Shown in pieces: positions 17,994-26,155 of a DNA stretch of 64,000 nt. Each line of letters opens with the position of its first letter. Within the stretch, counting starts at the first letter, position 1. A program made the position numbers and the translations under genes. Location: positions 1 through 64,000 of the forward strand of contig NZ_OESS01000004.1 of assembly GCF_900240285.1 (NCBI RefSeq). Reading direction: 5' to 3'. The notes beneath the pieces are model-generated. The model did no database searches, had not been told where the DNA came from, and saw only the letters and a list, made by a program, of their open reading frames with translations. The DNA comes from Halobacillus sp. Marseille-P3879 (GTDB lineage: Bacteria > Bacillota > Bacilli > Bacillales > Halobacillaceae).

Positions 17994-18036
17994 GTAAAAA
18001 AAGCCCCCAGTCCTGAAATTCCGGAGAGGCTTCGAC
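17994..18036 (-). terminator. Attenuator-like hairpin in the cshA leader
   Basis: On the minus strand AGCC...GGGGGCT closes a hairpin with CTCC/GGA inner pairs, followed by seven T. It lies about 45-80 bases after the putative start of transcription and about 180 bases before the cshA start codon, so it would stop most leader transcripts unless overridden. Confidence 0.55.
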
Positions 18037-18083
18037 ATACCTGCCTGAACGATTCTTCCATCATAACACACATAACTGTATTA

Positions 18084-18112
18084 ATTCTACACATTTTTAT
18101 TATGCTTTTCAA
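18084..18112 (-). promoter_or_regulatory. SigmaA promoter of cshA
   Basis: TTGAAA (18107-18112), 17 bases and TAGAAT (18084-18089) read on the minus strand. It predicts transcription from about 18077, giving a 5' leader of about 255 bases. Confidence 0.6.
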
Positions 18113-18237
18113 ACCTAACAATGATAAAATTATAAGAAACGGAGATCAATAAAGAAGACTGTACGTCTCCGATGCATTCAAACGAAACAGGCATTGGAAC
18201 TGTCAATTTCCTACTCACTAAAAGGAGGACCGTATAT

Positions 18238-19152
18238 ATGGATAAACCTCCATTTCACCCCATTATATTACTAATAATCGGCGTCATCTCAATTTCAACC
18301 TCAGCCATATTTGTAAAATTAGCTGGTGACGCTCCATCTTCCATTATTGCTTTTTATCGGCTGATCTTAGCCGTTGTTATTATGGCACCTTATGTTTTTG
18401 TTAAACACGCAGCGGACTTAAAGGAAGTGGCCGGCAGGGACTGGGTCTGGGCTGCTGCGTCCGGGGTATTCTTAGCTCTCCATTTTATTTTGTGGTTTGA
18501 ATCATTAAATTATACCTCGGTTGCAAGCTCGGTTGTTCTCGTTTCAATGCAGCCCATCTTTGCTTTTATCGGAACGTTTTTATTTTTTAAAGAGCGATTC
18601 TCAGCTGGAGCAGTCTTAAGTATGATCATCGCGATTACCGGTTCGGTTATTATCAGCTGGGGCGACTTTCAGATCAGCGGGACCGCCCTATACGGAGACC
18701 TGCTGGCTTTAGGCGGAGCGGTAATGGTGACAGGCTATTTCTTAGTCGGCCAAAGCCTGCGCAAACGCCTATCGATGACATCCTACACATTTATCGTCTA
18801 TCTTGTCGCTTCCGTAACGCTTCTTATTTATAATGTTGGGTTAAATGTGCCTTTTGGAGGGTACTCAGGAAGCCAATGGCTGATATATATAGGTCTTGCC
18901 ATCATCCCAACCTTCTTTGGCCATTCGTTGTTTAACTGGTCCTTACGCTGGGTCAGTGCTTCCAAAATTTCTATGAGCATTTTACTAGAACCTGTGGGAG
19001 CTGCGATCTTAGCGTTTGTCCTTTTAGGAGAAAGGATTTCCTGGTCTCAATGGCTAGGCGGCTCCATCGTAATCTTCGGTCTCATGCTGTTTATCATCAG
19101 CACGAAAAAAATGATGAAACCAAAGCTTACTCACTATTCAGACAAGTCCTGA
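18238..19152 (+). CDS. EamA/DMT family transporter
   Basis: 304 residues with ten predicted membrane helices in two EamA repeats (about 10-145 and 160-295). Motifs such as AGDAPSSIIAFYRLILA and the second-repeat EPVGAAILAFVLLGE fit drug/metabolite exporters. The substrate cannot be told. AAAAGGAGG lies eight bases before the ATG at 18238. It is divergent from cshA and stands alone before degV. Confidence 0.88.
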   Translation: MDKPPFHPIILLIIGVISISTSAIFVKLAGDAPSSIIAFYRLILAVVIMAPYVFVKHAADLKEVAGRDWVWAAASGVFLALHFILWFESLNYTSVASSVVLVSMQPIFAFIGTFLFFKERFSAGAVLSMIIAITGSVIISWGDFQISGTALYGDLLALGGAVMVTGYFLVGQSLRKRLSMTSYTFIVYLVASVTLLIYNVGLNVPFGGYSGSQWLIYIGLAIIPTFFGHSLFNWSLRWVSASKISMSILLEPVGAAILAFVLLGERISWSQWLGGSIVIFGLMLFIISTKKMMKPKLTHYSDKS

Positions 19153-19219
19153 CAGCGGGGTATCTGTTATAATATAGTAAGATAGAGAGTATGATCATTC
19201 AGGGAGAGCAGGTGAAGGA

Positions 19220-20071
19220 ATGACGATTCAATTGATTATTGACGGAGGAGCCGATCTTCCCCAGCATATGATTGAAGAACACGACCTTAAAGTGGTTCCA
19301 TTAAACATTCACTTTGGTGAAGAGCAGTATAAAACAGGCGTGACGATTGACCTGCCCACCTTTTATGAAAAGCTAACAGCTGCAAAAGAGCTGCCCACTT
19401 CCTCGTCTCCAAGCCCGTATGACTTTTATGAAAAGTACAAGCAGGTTGATAACAGCACGCCGATTCTTGTATTGGCTTTAACTCAAGGGTTAAGCAGTAC
19501 ATACGACAGTGCTGTTATGGGAAGAGATATGCTTCTGGAAGAAGAGCCTGAGCGCCGGATTGCTGTACTGAATACGAAGACTGCATCATGCGGAATTGCC
19601 CTGCTTGTGCATGAAGCCGCGAAGCAAATTGAAGCGGGGCATCAGTTTGACGAGGTTGTTCTTCATATGGAAGGAAAAATCGAGCAAACAACCACACTAT
19701 TCATTCTGAAAACGTTAGAAAACGTCATTAAAGGCGGTCGTTTAGATAAAGTTAAAGGAACAATCGCTAAAACCTTGAATATTAAGCTGTTAATGAAAGA
19801 AGAAGAAGGAAAGATCGAAGTGAGCGAGAAGATTCGAGGGGATAAAAAGTCCCTTCGCCGCTTTGTCGAGCAAATCGGCGAATATGCTCACCATTTCGAA
19901 GATAAAGTAATTGCTATGTCTCATTGTCATGACGAAGAACGGGGCCGTGCCGTGCTGAAATCGATTAAAGAGAAGTATCCGTTCAAAGATTCAATGTTCA
20001 CTGAAATGGGACCGTTAATCTCAACGTATGCAGGTGAAGGCGGTCTAGTTATTGCCTTCTTTAAAGATTAA
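19220..20071 (+). CDS. DegV family fatty-acid-binding protein
   Basis: 283 residues. IDGGADLP, TSSSPSPYDF and ALTQGLSSTYDSA are the conserved lipid-head-group region of DegV/FakB proteins, which present a fatty acid to the kinase FakA. TLENVIKGGRLDKVKG is the second family signature. A terminator follows the stop. Confidence 0.93.
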   Translation: MTIQLIIDGGADLPQHMIEEHDLKVVPLNIHFGEEQYKTGVTIDLPTFYEKLTAAKELPTSSSPSPYDFYEKYKQVDNSTPILVLALTQGLSSTYDSAVMGRDMLLEEEPERRIAVLNTKTASCGIALLVHEAAKQIEAGHQFDEVVLHMEGKIEQTTTLFILKTLENVIKGGRLDKVKGTIAKTLNIKLLMKEEEGKIEVSEKIRGDKKSLRRFVEQIGEYAHHFEDKVIAMSHCHDEERGRAVLKSIKEKYPFKDSMFTEMGPLISTYAGEGGLVIAFFKD

Positions 20072-20147
20072 GTCCATATTTTCTTAAGTAAATTTGGATC
20101 CAATTTCTCTTTTGTCGCGGAAGATCAACAGCTCTTGATAGAAACAT

Positions 20148-20184
20148 AAAAAAGCAAACAATCATCTGATTGCTTGCTTTTTTA
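20148..20184. terminator. Bidirectional terminator after degV
   Basis: AAAAAAGCAA...TTGCTTTTTT with an inner CAATCA/TGATTG stem. It has T-runs in both directions and can serve degV and the MFS remnant facing it. Confidence 0.85.
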
Positions 20185-20200
20185 TTTATTGTGATCGTCT

Positions 20201-20552
20201 TCATAATGGCAGCGGTCCAAGTGCAGAGCCGGTCACCACGACCGTCTGAGCTAATTCAGCTCCCAGCTGCTCGTAAAGTAAAAAATAAGAACATCATGCG
20301 CTGTCCAAAGCGGTCAACAACCCGTCCCATTAAAAACAAAGTAAAACCTGCACACAGGGTGGCCGTAGAATATAATCCAGAAACAGCTGACCTGGTATAA
20401 TCGAAATCTTCTATGTAATAATCAATAAAAATAGAAATTGAATATGTTTGGCCTGGTCCCGAGAAGAACACACCGAGACCTGCCACAAAAACAATTATCC
20501 ACCCATAATAAAATGGAGTGTTTACAGGTGGACGCCCCTTGTTATTTACCAT
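20201..20552 (-). pseudogene. MFS transporter remnant (internal deletion and frameshift)
   Basis: The first ~95 codons encode the N-terminus of a major facilitator (YYGWIIVFVAGLGVFFSGPG, GRVVDRFGQRMM), then the frame stops after LRAAGS. In a shifted frame the next bases read GAELAQTVVVTGSALGPLPL, which looks like a late MFS loop (GSALGPLPFG in relatives). About 250 residues in between are gone. It starts three bases after the esterase stop, so the two were once probably an operon. Confidence 0.8.
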
Positions 20553-20555
20553 AAA

Positions 20556-21275
20556 TTAATTCCTTTCATAAGCATACTCCCCCAGAAAGCGCCATACTTT
20601 CTCACATAATGTGTCGCGATCATTATCGTGACAGACTAAATGCTTTGAATTTGGCAGAAATACAACTTCTTTATGAGAAGCCCCTATTTCCTGCTCCAAA
20701 AAGTTGGCCGCTTTACTCGGTACCGTGCCATCCATCTGCCCCTGCATAATTAGCGTCGGACACTTTACATGTTGAAGATAAGGTTTCGTAAACTCGACAC
20801 ATTTCATAAATTCAAAACTCGATAAAAAGTGGGTCTGGGTCACCTTTGCCTTATAACGTACAAACAATTGATTCTCTAGCAGCGACCCCTTCCACGCATC
20901 AGTAACGATGCCAAAAGTGTCTTTTACCAATTGAGGAAAACTGATGTATTTTAAAGCCGCTGACAACAGGACGAGCCGCTCAACTTCATATTTGGCCGCC
21001 AAATATGAAGCAATCATGCCTCCCATCGAAAACCCTATAATAAGAATTGTATCATGATGTCGCTTTAAATCGAGCAGTGCCAATTCAGCTGCGGCAATCC
21101 ACTCTTGATAATAATGCCCCTTCAGATGAAGTTCCTCCCCATGCCCGGGCAGCGTCGGAACACTAAATTCCCAATCTGTTTCCGCTTGTAAATACCGGAC
21201 TAGAGGCTCAATTTCTGTAGGACTTCCTGTATAACCATGGATACATAAACAACCTGTACTCAATGCTCTCACCAT
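20556..21275 (-). CDS. Alpha/beta hydrolase, carboxylesterase (Est family)
   Basis: 239 residues. The nucleophile serine is in GFSMGGM; the HGYTGSP segment forms the oxyanion hole, and the histidine is in PNSKHLVCHD near the C-terminus. The size and motifs match the thermophilic Bacillus carboxylesterase/YvaK group, which hydrolyses short-chain esters or monoacylglycerols. The ribosome-binding site is weak; TTG five codons in is an alternative start. Confidence 0.88.
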   Translation of the reverse strand: MVRALSTGCLCIHGYTGSPTEIEPLVRYLQAETDWEFSVPTLPGHGEELHLKGHYYQEWIAAAELALLDLKRHHDTILIIGFSMGGMIASYLAAKYEVERLVLLSAALKYISFPQLVKDTFGIVTDAWKGSLLENQLFVRYKAKVTQTHFLSSFEFMKCVEFTKPYLQHVKCPTLIMQGQMDGTVPSKAANFLEQEIGASHKEVVFLPNSKHLVCHDNDRDTLCEKVWRFLGEYAYERN

Positions 21276-21292
21276 CTTTGTTTAACGTATGT

Positions 21293-21319
21293 AAAAAAAG
21301 ACTGCGGATTAGCGCAGCC
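21293..21319 (-). terminator. Terminator of the YppG-like gene
   Basis: GACTGCG/CGCAGCC stem with seven T following on the minus strand, overlapping the last codons of the gene. Confidence 0.75.
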
Positions 21320-21674
21320 CTTTCACAAAGGTGCCGATCCCTTTAACCATAGGTGATACCTGCTGGATTGTTTGAACTACCTGCCCGGTTGTGTTCATCA
21401 TTTTATCAATATCCAACTGACCATTCTCATCCTGGAAATAAGTCATCATTTTCTTCTTCTGCATTCCAAATGGTCCATTATTATAATAACCCGGATAACC
21501 GTAGCCTTGCATAAATGGTGCTTGCATTTCTGGCTGAACCGGCGGTTGATACATGTTCGGATCCCATCCATACGGCACATGATTCTGAACTTCGTTATAA
21601 CTGCGGTCGATCGCCTCGTTTCCATATGGTGAGTAAGGCGGCTGCCAATAGTATGGGTTGTACGTTGGATACAT
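21309..21674 (-). CDS. YppG-like protein
   Basis: 121 residues. The first two thirds are rich in Tyr, Pro, Asn and Gly (YPTYNPYYWQPPYSPYG), like spore-coat or outer-layer proteins. The C-terminus (MMTYFQDENGQLDIDKMM, VSPMVKGIGTFVKG) is the YppG family signature. The role is unknown; coat association is an inference from composition. AAAGGGGG precedes the ATG at 21674; the longer reading adds a hydrophobic stretch with no site. Confidence 0.8.
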   Translation of the reverse strand: MYPTYNPYYWQPPYSPYGNEAIDRSYNEVQNHVPYGWDPNMYQPPVQPEMQAPFMQGYGYPGYYNNGPFGMQKKKMMTYFQDENGQLDIDKMMNTTGQVVQTIQQVSPMVKGIGTFVKGLR

Positions 21675-21732
21675 AGAAGGACCCCCTTTACGTTTAATAC
21701 TATAGGCTATGAAGACGGGGGTAAAAAAGTGT

Positions 21733-21762
21733 AAAAAAAAACAAGTGAACATCTATCACTTG
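21733..21762 (-). terminator. Terminator of the glutaredoxin gene
   Basis: CAAGTGA/TCACTTG stem with a run of nine T on the minus strand, directly after the stop. Confidence 0.85.
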
Positions 21763-21767
21763 ATCGA

Positions 21768-22049
21768 TTAAGAGAAATGGATTGTATCTGTACTTTGAAA
21801 GCGTCCGGCATCCTCAATCCCAAGCACCCTCTTCAAACTGCGCTCCTGATAGCCCAATACTTTATCGTCACCGATAAACGTAGCAGGCGTGCCGTAAACC
21901 TTCTGCTGCTGCAATTCTTTAAAATACGACCTATTCTGGGTTACGTTTTTCTCTTTATAGTCAATTCCCCACTCATTTAACTTGGAGAGAACTTTTTTAC
22001 AGTGGGTACAATGATCACTCGTATACACGACTACTTCTTGTTGACTCAT
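21768..22049 (-). CDS. Glutaredoxin family protein
   Basis: 93 residues with the redox pair CTHC after a beta strand (VVVYTSDHCTHCKKVL) and the TPAT cis-proline loop (VYGTPATFIGDD). It resembles NrdH/YruB-type small thiol oxidoreductases. GGAGG lies six bases before the ATG at 22049. It is divergent from the SDR gene across a ~330-base gap. Confidence 0.9.
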   Translation of the reverse strand: MSQQEVVVYTSDHCTHCKKVLSKLNEWGIDYKEKNVTQNRSYFKELQQQKVYGTPATFIGDDKVLGYQERSLKRVLGIEDAGRFQSTDTIHFS

Positions 22050-22377
22050 TGGTGACCTCCTCTTCCTTACTTTCACCTAGTTCTATAGACTCACTACTAA
22101 TATAGATACCCGGTTACAAGGGATGTAAACTACAAATTTACAAAAAAATGTCTTTGGCTCTAATACTCCGTGTACAGCTCTTCATCCGATAACATCTCCG
22201 ATCGTACCTTCGTATAAATCAACTCCGAATTTCCTTTGAGTTAAACCCCTGAATCCTCTTTACCGTTTAATGTTAAACTTCCATTTCTTTTAAAGTAAAA
22301 CAGTCCCGAAATTGCCTGAAGGATATTTTTTACGGGCAGCGAACTTACTTATGTAACAGAGAAAGGAGAGAGTTGTT
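22050..22377. other. 328-base divergent intergenic region with one palindrome
   Basis: It holds the upstream regions of the glutaredoxin (minus) and SDR (plus) genes. A perfect inverted repeat GTTTAA-TG-TTAAAC lies at 22265-22278 and could be an operator. No gene or RNA signature seen. Confidence 0.5.
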
Positions 22378-23472
22378 ATGGCTGTTTATATGCTGACCGG
22401 GTTTCCAGGCTATCTGGCCACAAATTTAATCAAAGAAATCTCAAACCAAAAGGCACCCATTGAGAGACTTTACCTTCTTTACCACCCATCTGTCAAAAAA
22501 ACTGCAGACTTTGAACGTGACAGGCTAGTAAAAGAAAGTTATCTCGCTGAAGAGGATGTGCAGCTTATTGAAGGGGATATCACGAAACGCTGCCTCGGAT
22601 TATCGTCTTCACAGTCTTCTTCTCTTCTAGCTGAAGTGACTCATTTCTTTCATTTGGCTGCTCTTTATGATTTGGCCGCTCCTTTCCTCCCCTCGTGGAG
22701 AATTAATGTAGATGGAACCCGTAACGTTCTTCAGTGGCTTGAGCATTCCGGGAATCTGCAGCATTTTATCTATTTCAGCAGTGCCTTTGTATCAGGAAAA
22801 CGTGCAGGTAAAATTTTTGAAGAAGAGTTAAAACATCATGAAGGATTCAAAAACCATTATGAATACACGAAGTATGAGGCGGAACGGTTAGTTCAGCAGT
22901 CCAGAGCCTTAATCCCTTCTACAATCATCCGTCCTGGTATTGTGGCAGGGCATTCTCAGACCGGGGAAACGATGAAGTTTGACGGGCCTTATTTTATATT
23001 GAACCTTTTACATCTATTAAGGAACCTGCCGCTGATCCCCGCTTTTGGAAGAGGAGAGGTGTATATAAATATTGTCCCGCAGGATTACGTGACCAAAGCT
23101 GCAGCCTATCTAGCCCACAACAAACCTAGTATTCATAAGACTTATCACCTGACAGATCCTCATCCTTATACTGCTCACGACCTTTATCACTTATTTACAA
23201 AGCATTATCTCGGACGCGAACCAGCCATCAACCTTCCACTGCCTTTTGCAGAATCAGCTCTTTCGCTAAAATCAATCCGTCGATTGGCTGGAGTTCAAAA
23301 GCAAGCCCTGGCTTATTTCACCTGTGCAAGTGAATACCAGCAGGAGCAAGCCCTGGCGGATTTAAACGACGCGCGTATCAGCTGCCCGGACTTAAAAAGC
23401 TATCTCCCCGCCTTAGTAGAGTATTATTCTCATCAACGTAAAGACGCACATAAACATCTTGCCATTTTATAA
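22378..23472 (+). CDS. SDR family oxidoreductase (thioester-reductase/epimerase type)
   Basis: 364 residues of an extended short-chain dehydrogenase. The NAD(P) site is TGFPGYLATNL, the catalytic Tyr-Lys pair is in YEYTKYEAERL, and the serine lies in FSSAFVSG. GDITKRCLGL and NVDGTRNVLQWL match the male-sterility / thioester-reductase branch, whose members reduce acyl thioesters or carry out epimerase-like steps. The substrate is unknown. GAAAGGAGAG precedes the ATG. Confidence 0.85.
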   Translation: MAVYMLTGFPGYLATNLIKEISNQKAPIERLYLLYHPSVKKTADFERDRLVKESYLAEEDVQLIEGDITKRCLGLSSSQSSSLLAEVTHFFHLAALYDLAAPFLPSWRINVDGTRNVLQWLEHSGNLQHFIYFSSAFVSGKRAGKIFEEELKHHEGFKNHYEYTKYEAERLVQQSRALIPSTIIRPGIVAGHSQTGETMKFDGPYFILNLLHLLRNLPLIPAFGRGEVYINIVPQDYVTKAAAYLAHNKPSIHKTYHLTDPHPYTAHDLYHLFTKHYLGREPAINLPLPFAESALSLKSIRRLAGVQKQALAYFTCASEYQQEQALADLNDARISCPDLKSYLPALVEYYSHQRKDAHKHLAIL

Positions 23473-23508
23473 AGAAATCAGCCTGCATCGACACAGGCTG
23501 ATTTCTTT
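23471..23508. terminator. Bidirectional terminator between the SDR and ABC-F genes
   Basis: AAAGAAATCAGCCTG/CAGGCTGATTTCTTT is a perfect 15-base stem serving the convergent genes on either side. Confidence 0.9.
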
Positions 23509-25303
23509 ATTCTTTTATCCATTTAGCATATAGTTTTTCAATTTGATCGTTCAATTCAACTCGAACACATGGATCCTTTTCGTTTGCAGCACATTCTTCC
23601 AAATAAACAATTCGATCTTCATAGCTTTGAGAAGAATAAACCTTTTTATTTCCCTCTTTCACTTCAGCCCCGCCGGCTTTCGTTTCCAAGAGTGATTTCC
23701 AATGCCCATTTGTTTCTTCATAAGTACCGATGCAGCGATGCAGCTGGCCCTCGACCAAATAAGCTGTTTCAGGAAAACATGCATTCATGAAATGCCGGTC
23801 GTGAGAGACACAGATAACAGTTCCGGTAAACCGCTGCAGCGCTTCTTCCAGTACTTCCCGGGACTCTACGTCCAGATGATTCGTTGGTTCATCCAACACG
23901 AGCAGGTTGATGCCTTGATGCATAAATACTGCAAGTTTTAGTCGCATTCTTTCCCCGCCGCTCAATCGAGAAATCTTCTGAAACACATCATAGCCATAAA
24001 ACATGAACGCAGCCAGCATGTGTCTGGCCTGTTCCTCGGTCACAGTAATATGATCGCGGAAATAATCAATCAGACGCAGCTGCTCAGTACCTGCGTGGAG
24101 AGGATTCTGCGGCAGATAACCCACATTCACTGATTCTCCTGTCTTTGCCCTTCCCCCGTCAGGAATTTCCACACCAAGAATAATCTTAAGCAGCGTTGAC
24201 TTGCCGCTCCCATTCGCTCCTACAATCGCAAGCCGTTCCTGATAACGCAAGTGAAGATCAACACCCTTGAGTATAGAAAGCCCGTTGTACTGTTTCATCA
24301 CTTGTCCAAGCACGATTACGTCGCTGCCGCTTCTACGAGCTGCTCTTAAAGAAAGACCCATTTTCGCCGCATCCATCACAGGTTTGTTCAGCCTATCCAT
24401 GCGTTCGAGGGCACGCTCCATGCTCTTAGCTTTCTTAAACAGTTTGGGATTCGGAGGAGTCGCTTCGTTTGCCCATTGACGGAGGCGGCGGATAGCTTCT
24501 TTCATCTTTTTAATTTTCTTCTGCTGTTCCTGATATTGATGGAACTCGACGAGAAGCTTCTCCTCTTTTTGTTTTTCAAAGGAGGTGTAATTCCCCTGAT
24601 ATCGAACTGTTTCACCTTCTTCCAAATCAACAATCGCTGTCACCACGCGATCAAGAAAGACGCGGTCATGAGAAATAATACACACCGCCCCTTTATATTT
24701 GTGTAAGAAATTCTCCAGCCACTCAATCGCGTTTAAGTCAAGATGGTTCGTCGGTTCATCCAATAACAGAACGTCCGGCTTCTCTAATAAAATTTTTGCT
24801 AAAGAAAGTTTCGTTACTTCTCCTCCGCTTAAGTGGTGAAATGGCTGATCCAGCAGCAGAGAGACTTTAAGTCCATGGGCGATCTGGTTAATGGATGATT
24901 CCATTTCATAGCCGCCCTGTTCGGCAAAAAGCTGCTGCAGTTCTCCATAACGGGTTAAAGCTTTTTCCATATGATCTGGGTTCTGCATCTCACGTTCGAG
25001 CTGCTGCAGATTGTCTGCTATTTGAGTCAATTCAACGAAAGCGGAACGTAAATAGTCTCTGCCTGTTCCTTCAAAATGATCAGGGATTTGTTTTAAACAA
25101 CCGATCGTCAGCCCTTTTTTTATAAAAAGGTCACCTCCATCCAGTTCTTCCTCTCTCGTCAGCAATCGAAAGAGTGTGGATTTGCCGCTGCCGTTGCGGC
25201 CGACTAATCCAATCTTGTCTTCTTCCTTTAATTCAAAGCTCAATGACTCAAATAATATTTTACCGCCTACCATTTTATAGGCGTCTTTTAATGTGATATT
25301 CAT
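23507..25303 (-). CDS. ABC-F family ATPase (probable ribosomal protection protein)
   Basis: 598 residues with two ATPase domains and no membrane segments. Walker A sites are GRNGSGKST and GANGSGKST; signatures are HLSGGEVTKLSLA and RLSGGERMRLKLA; the Walker B sites are followed by DEPTNHLD in both. A charged linker (KKIKKMKEAIRRLRQWA) lies between them. Such proteins act on the ribosome's E site; Vga/Msr/VmlR-like members displace antibiotics. AAAGGAGGA precedes the ATG at 25303. An upstream leader peptide and terminator suggest drug-responsive attenuation, which supports a resistance role, though a housekeeping role is not excluded. Confidence 0.9.
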   Translation of the reverse strand: MNITLKDAYKMVGGKILFESLSFELKEEDKIGLVGRNGSGKSTLFRLLTREEELDGGDLFIKKGLTIGCLKQIPDHFEGTGRDYLRSAFVELTQIADNLQQLEREMQNPDHMEKALTRYGELQQLFAEQGGYEMESSINQIAHGLKVSLLLDQPFHHLSGGEVTKLSLAKILLEKPDVLLLDEPTNHLDLNAIEWLENFLHKYKGAVCIISHDRVFLDRVVTAIVDLEEGETVRYQGNYTSFEKQKEEKLLVEFHQYQEQQKKIKKMKEAIRRLRQWANEATPPNPKLFKKAKSMERALERMDRLNKPVMDAAKMGLSLRAARRSGSDVIVLGQVMKQYNGLSILKGVDLHLRYQERLAIVGANGSGKSTLLKIILGVEIPDGGRAKTGESVNVGYLPQNPLHAGTEQLRLIDYFRDHITVTEEQARHMLAAFMFYGYDVFQKISRLSGGERMRLKLAVFMHQGINLLVLDEPTNHLDVESREVLEEALQRFTGTVICVSHDRHFMNACFPETAYLVEGQLHRCIGTYEETNGHWKSLLETKAGGAEVKEGNKKVYSSQSYEDRIVYLEECAANEKDPCVRVELNDQIEKLYAKWIKE

Positions 25304-25325
25304 TTTATAAAATCCTCCTAAAGAC

Positions 25326-25358
25326 AAAAAAAGCCAGAGGTCTCGGGACCTCTGACTT
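25326..25358 (-). terminator. Attenuator before the ABC-F gene
   Basis: AGTCAGAGGTC/GACCTCTGGCT forms a strong hairpin followed by seven T on the minus strand, between the leader peptide stop and the ABC-F ribosome-binding site (about 20 bases away). Confidence 0.85.
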
Positions 25359-25400
25359 TAGAATCGTGATTTATCAGGTATGAGACGCTGTCTATTTCCA

Positions 25401-25508
25401 TTATTTAACTGCCATTTTGGACACACTTGCCCCTTGTACAGTTAAATCATGAAAAAGCGCACGATTGATATAAAGCAGTTCGCGATCAATAACGTGCTTC
25501 GGCAGCAT
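25401..25508 (-). CDS. Leader peptide upstream of the ABC-F gene (35 aa)
   Basis: A 35-codon frame with a strong AAAGGAGGG site seven bases ahead of its ATG. The product contains RELLYINRALFHDLTVQ and shows no known domain. It ends about 40 bases before an intrinsic terminator that lies in front of the ABC-F gene, the usual layout of ribosome-mediated attenuation. It could instead be an independent small protein. A TATAAT on the minus strand lies about 35 bases upstream. Confidence 0.65.
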   Translation of the reverse strand: MLPKHVIDRELLYINRALFHDLTVQGASVSKMAVK

Positions 25509-25566
25509 CTTCATCCCTCCTTTTGTCCTTAGTTACATTCTATTATACCTTAAATCAAATGTTCGT

Positions 25567-26031
25567 CTAGTCTATTTGCTGATCCGCATATGTTCCCAGT
25601 TTTTTCAGTAATTCAATGGCCTGCTTCTTCTCTACTTCCGTTAAACCGGCAGTGATTCTCTCAATTTGTTTCCAATGGTCGGGAAAAATGCCATGCAGCA
25701 AGTCTTTCCCTTTCTCATTAATAGAAGCATACGTAATCCTGCGATCGTTCGGACATGGTATACGCTGGATAAAACCTTTCTGCTCAAGTTTGTCCACAAC
25801 GTACGTAATACTGCCGCTGGCTAATAGGATCTTTTCACCAATTTTCTGAAGCGGTTGCTCCCCTTCATGGTACAGCAGTTCCAGCACACCGAACTCAGTC
25901 GGATTCAATCCGTACCGTTGAATGTCTTCTTTGACCAAATCAGCAATGGATCGCTGTGCTTTCGCCAGTACAACAAATAACTTCAGCGATGGATCCTGCT
26001 TCTTTCGTTTGTAAGATTCATGTTCGTCCAT
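25567..26031 (-). CDS. MarR family transcriptional regulator
   Basis: 154 residues with the winged helix at about 45-110 (YGLNPTEFGVLELLYHEGEQ, GSITYVVDKLEQKGFIQR, DRRITYASINEKG). It resembles the MhqR/YusO group that controls thiol-, quinone- or drug-responsive genes; the ligand is unknown. It lies upstream of the leader peptide and ABC-F gene on the same strand, so it may affect them, but a promoter between them argues for separate control. Confidence 0.9.
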   Translation of the reverse strand: MDEHESYKRKKQDPSLKLFVVLAKAQRSIADLVKEDIQRYGLNPTEFGVLELLYHEGEQPLQKIGEKILLASGSITYVVDKLEQKGFIQRIPCPNDRRITYASINEKGKDLLHGIFPDHWKQIERITAGLTEVEKKQAIELLKKLGTYADQQID

Positions 26032-26117
26032 AGATCTCTTCCTCTCATCCTACCCTTAGTTACGTATAATATATCAGAGAACGTAAGCCGGCAAAAGCAA
26101 AACTAAATACTTCTTCA

Positions 26118-26148
26118 TAAAAAATCCGCTTTTAAAAGCGGATTTTTA
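26118..26148 (-). terminator. Terminator of the cupredoxin gene
   Basis: AAAAATCCGCTTT/AAAGCGGATTTTT around a short AT loop, next to the cupredoxin stop; T-runs on both sides. Confidence 0.85.
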
Positions 26149-26155
26149 GTGAATC

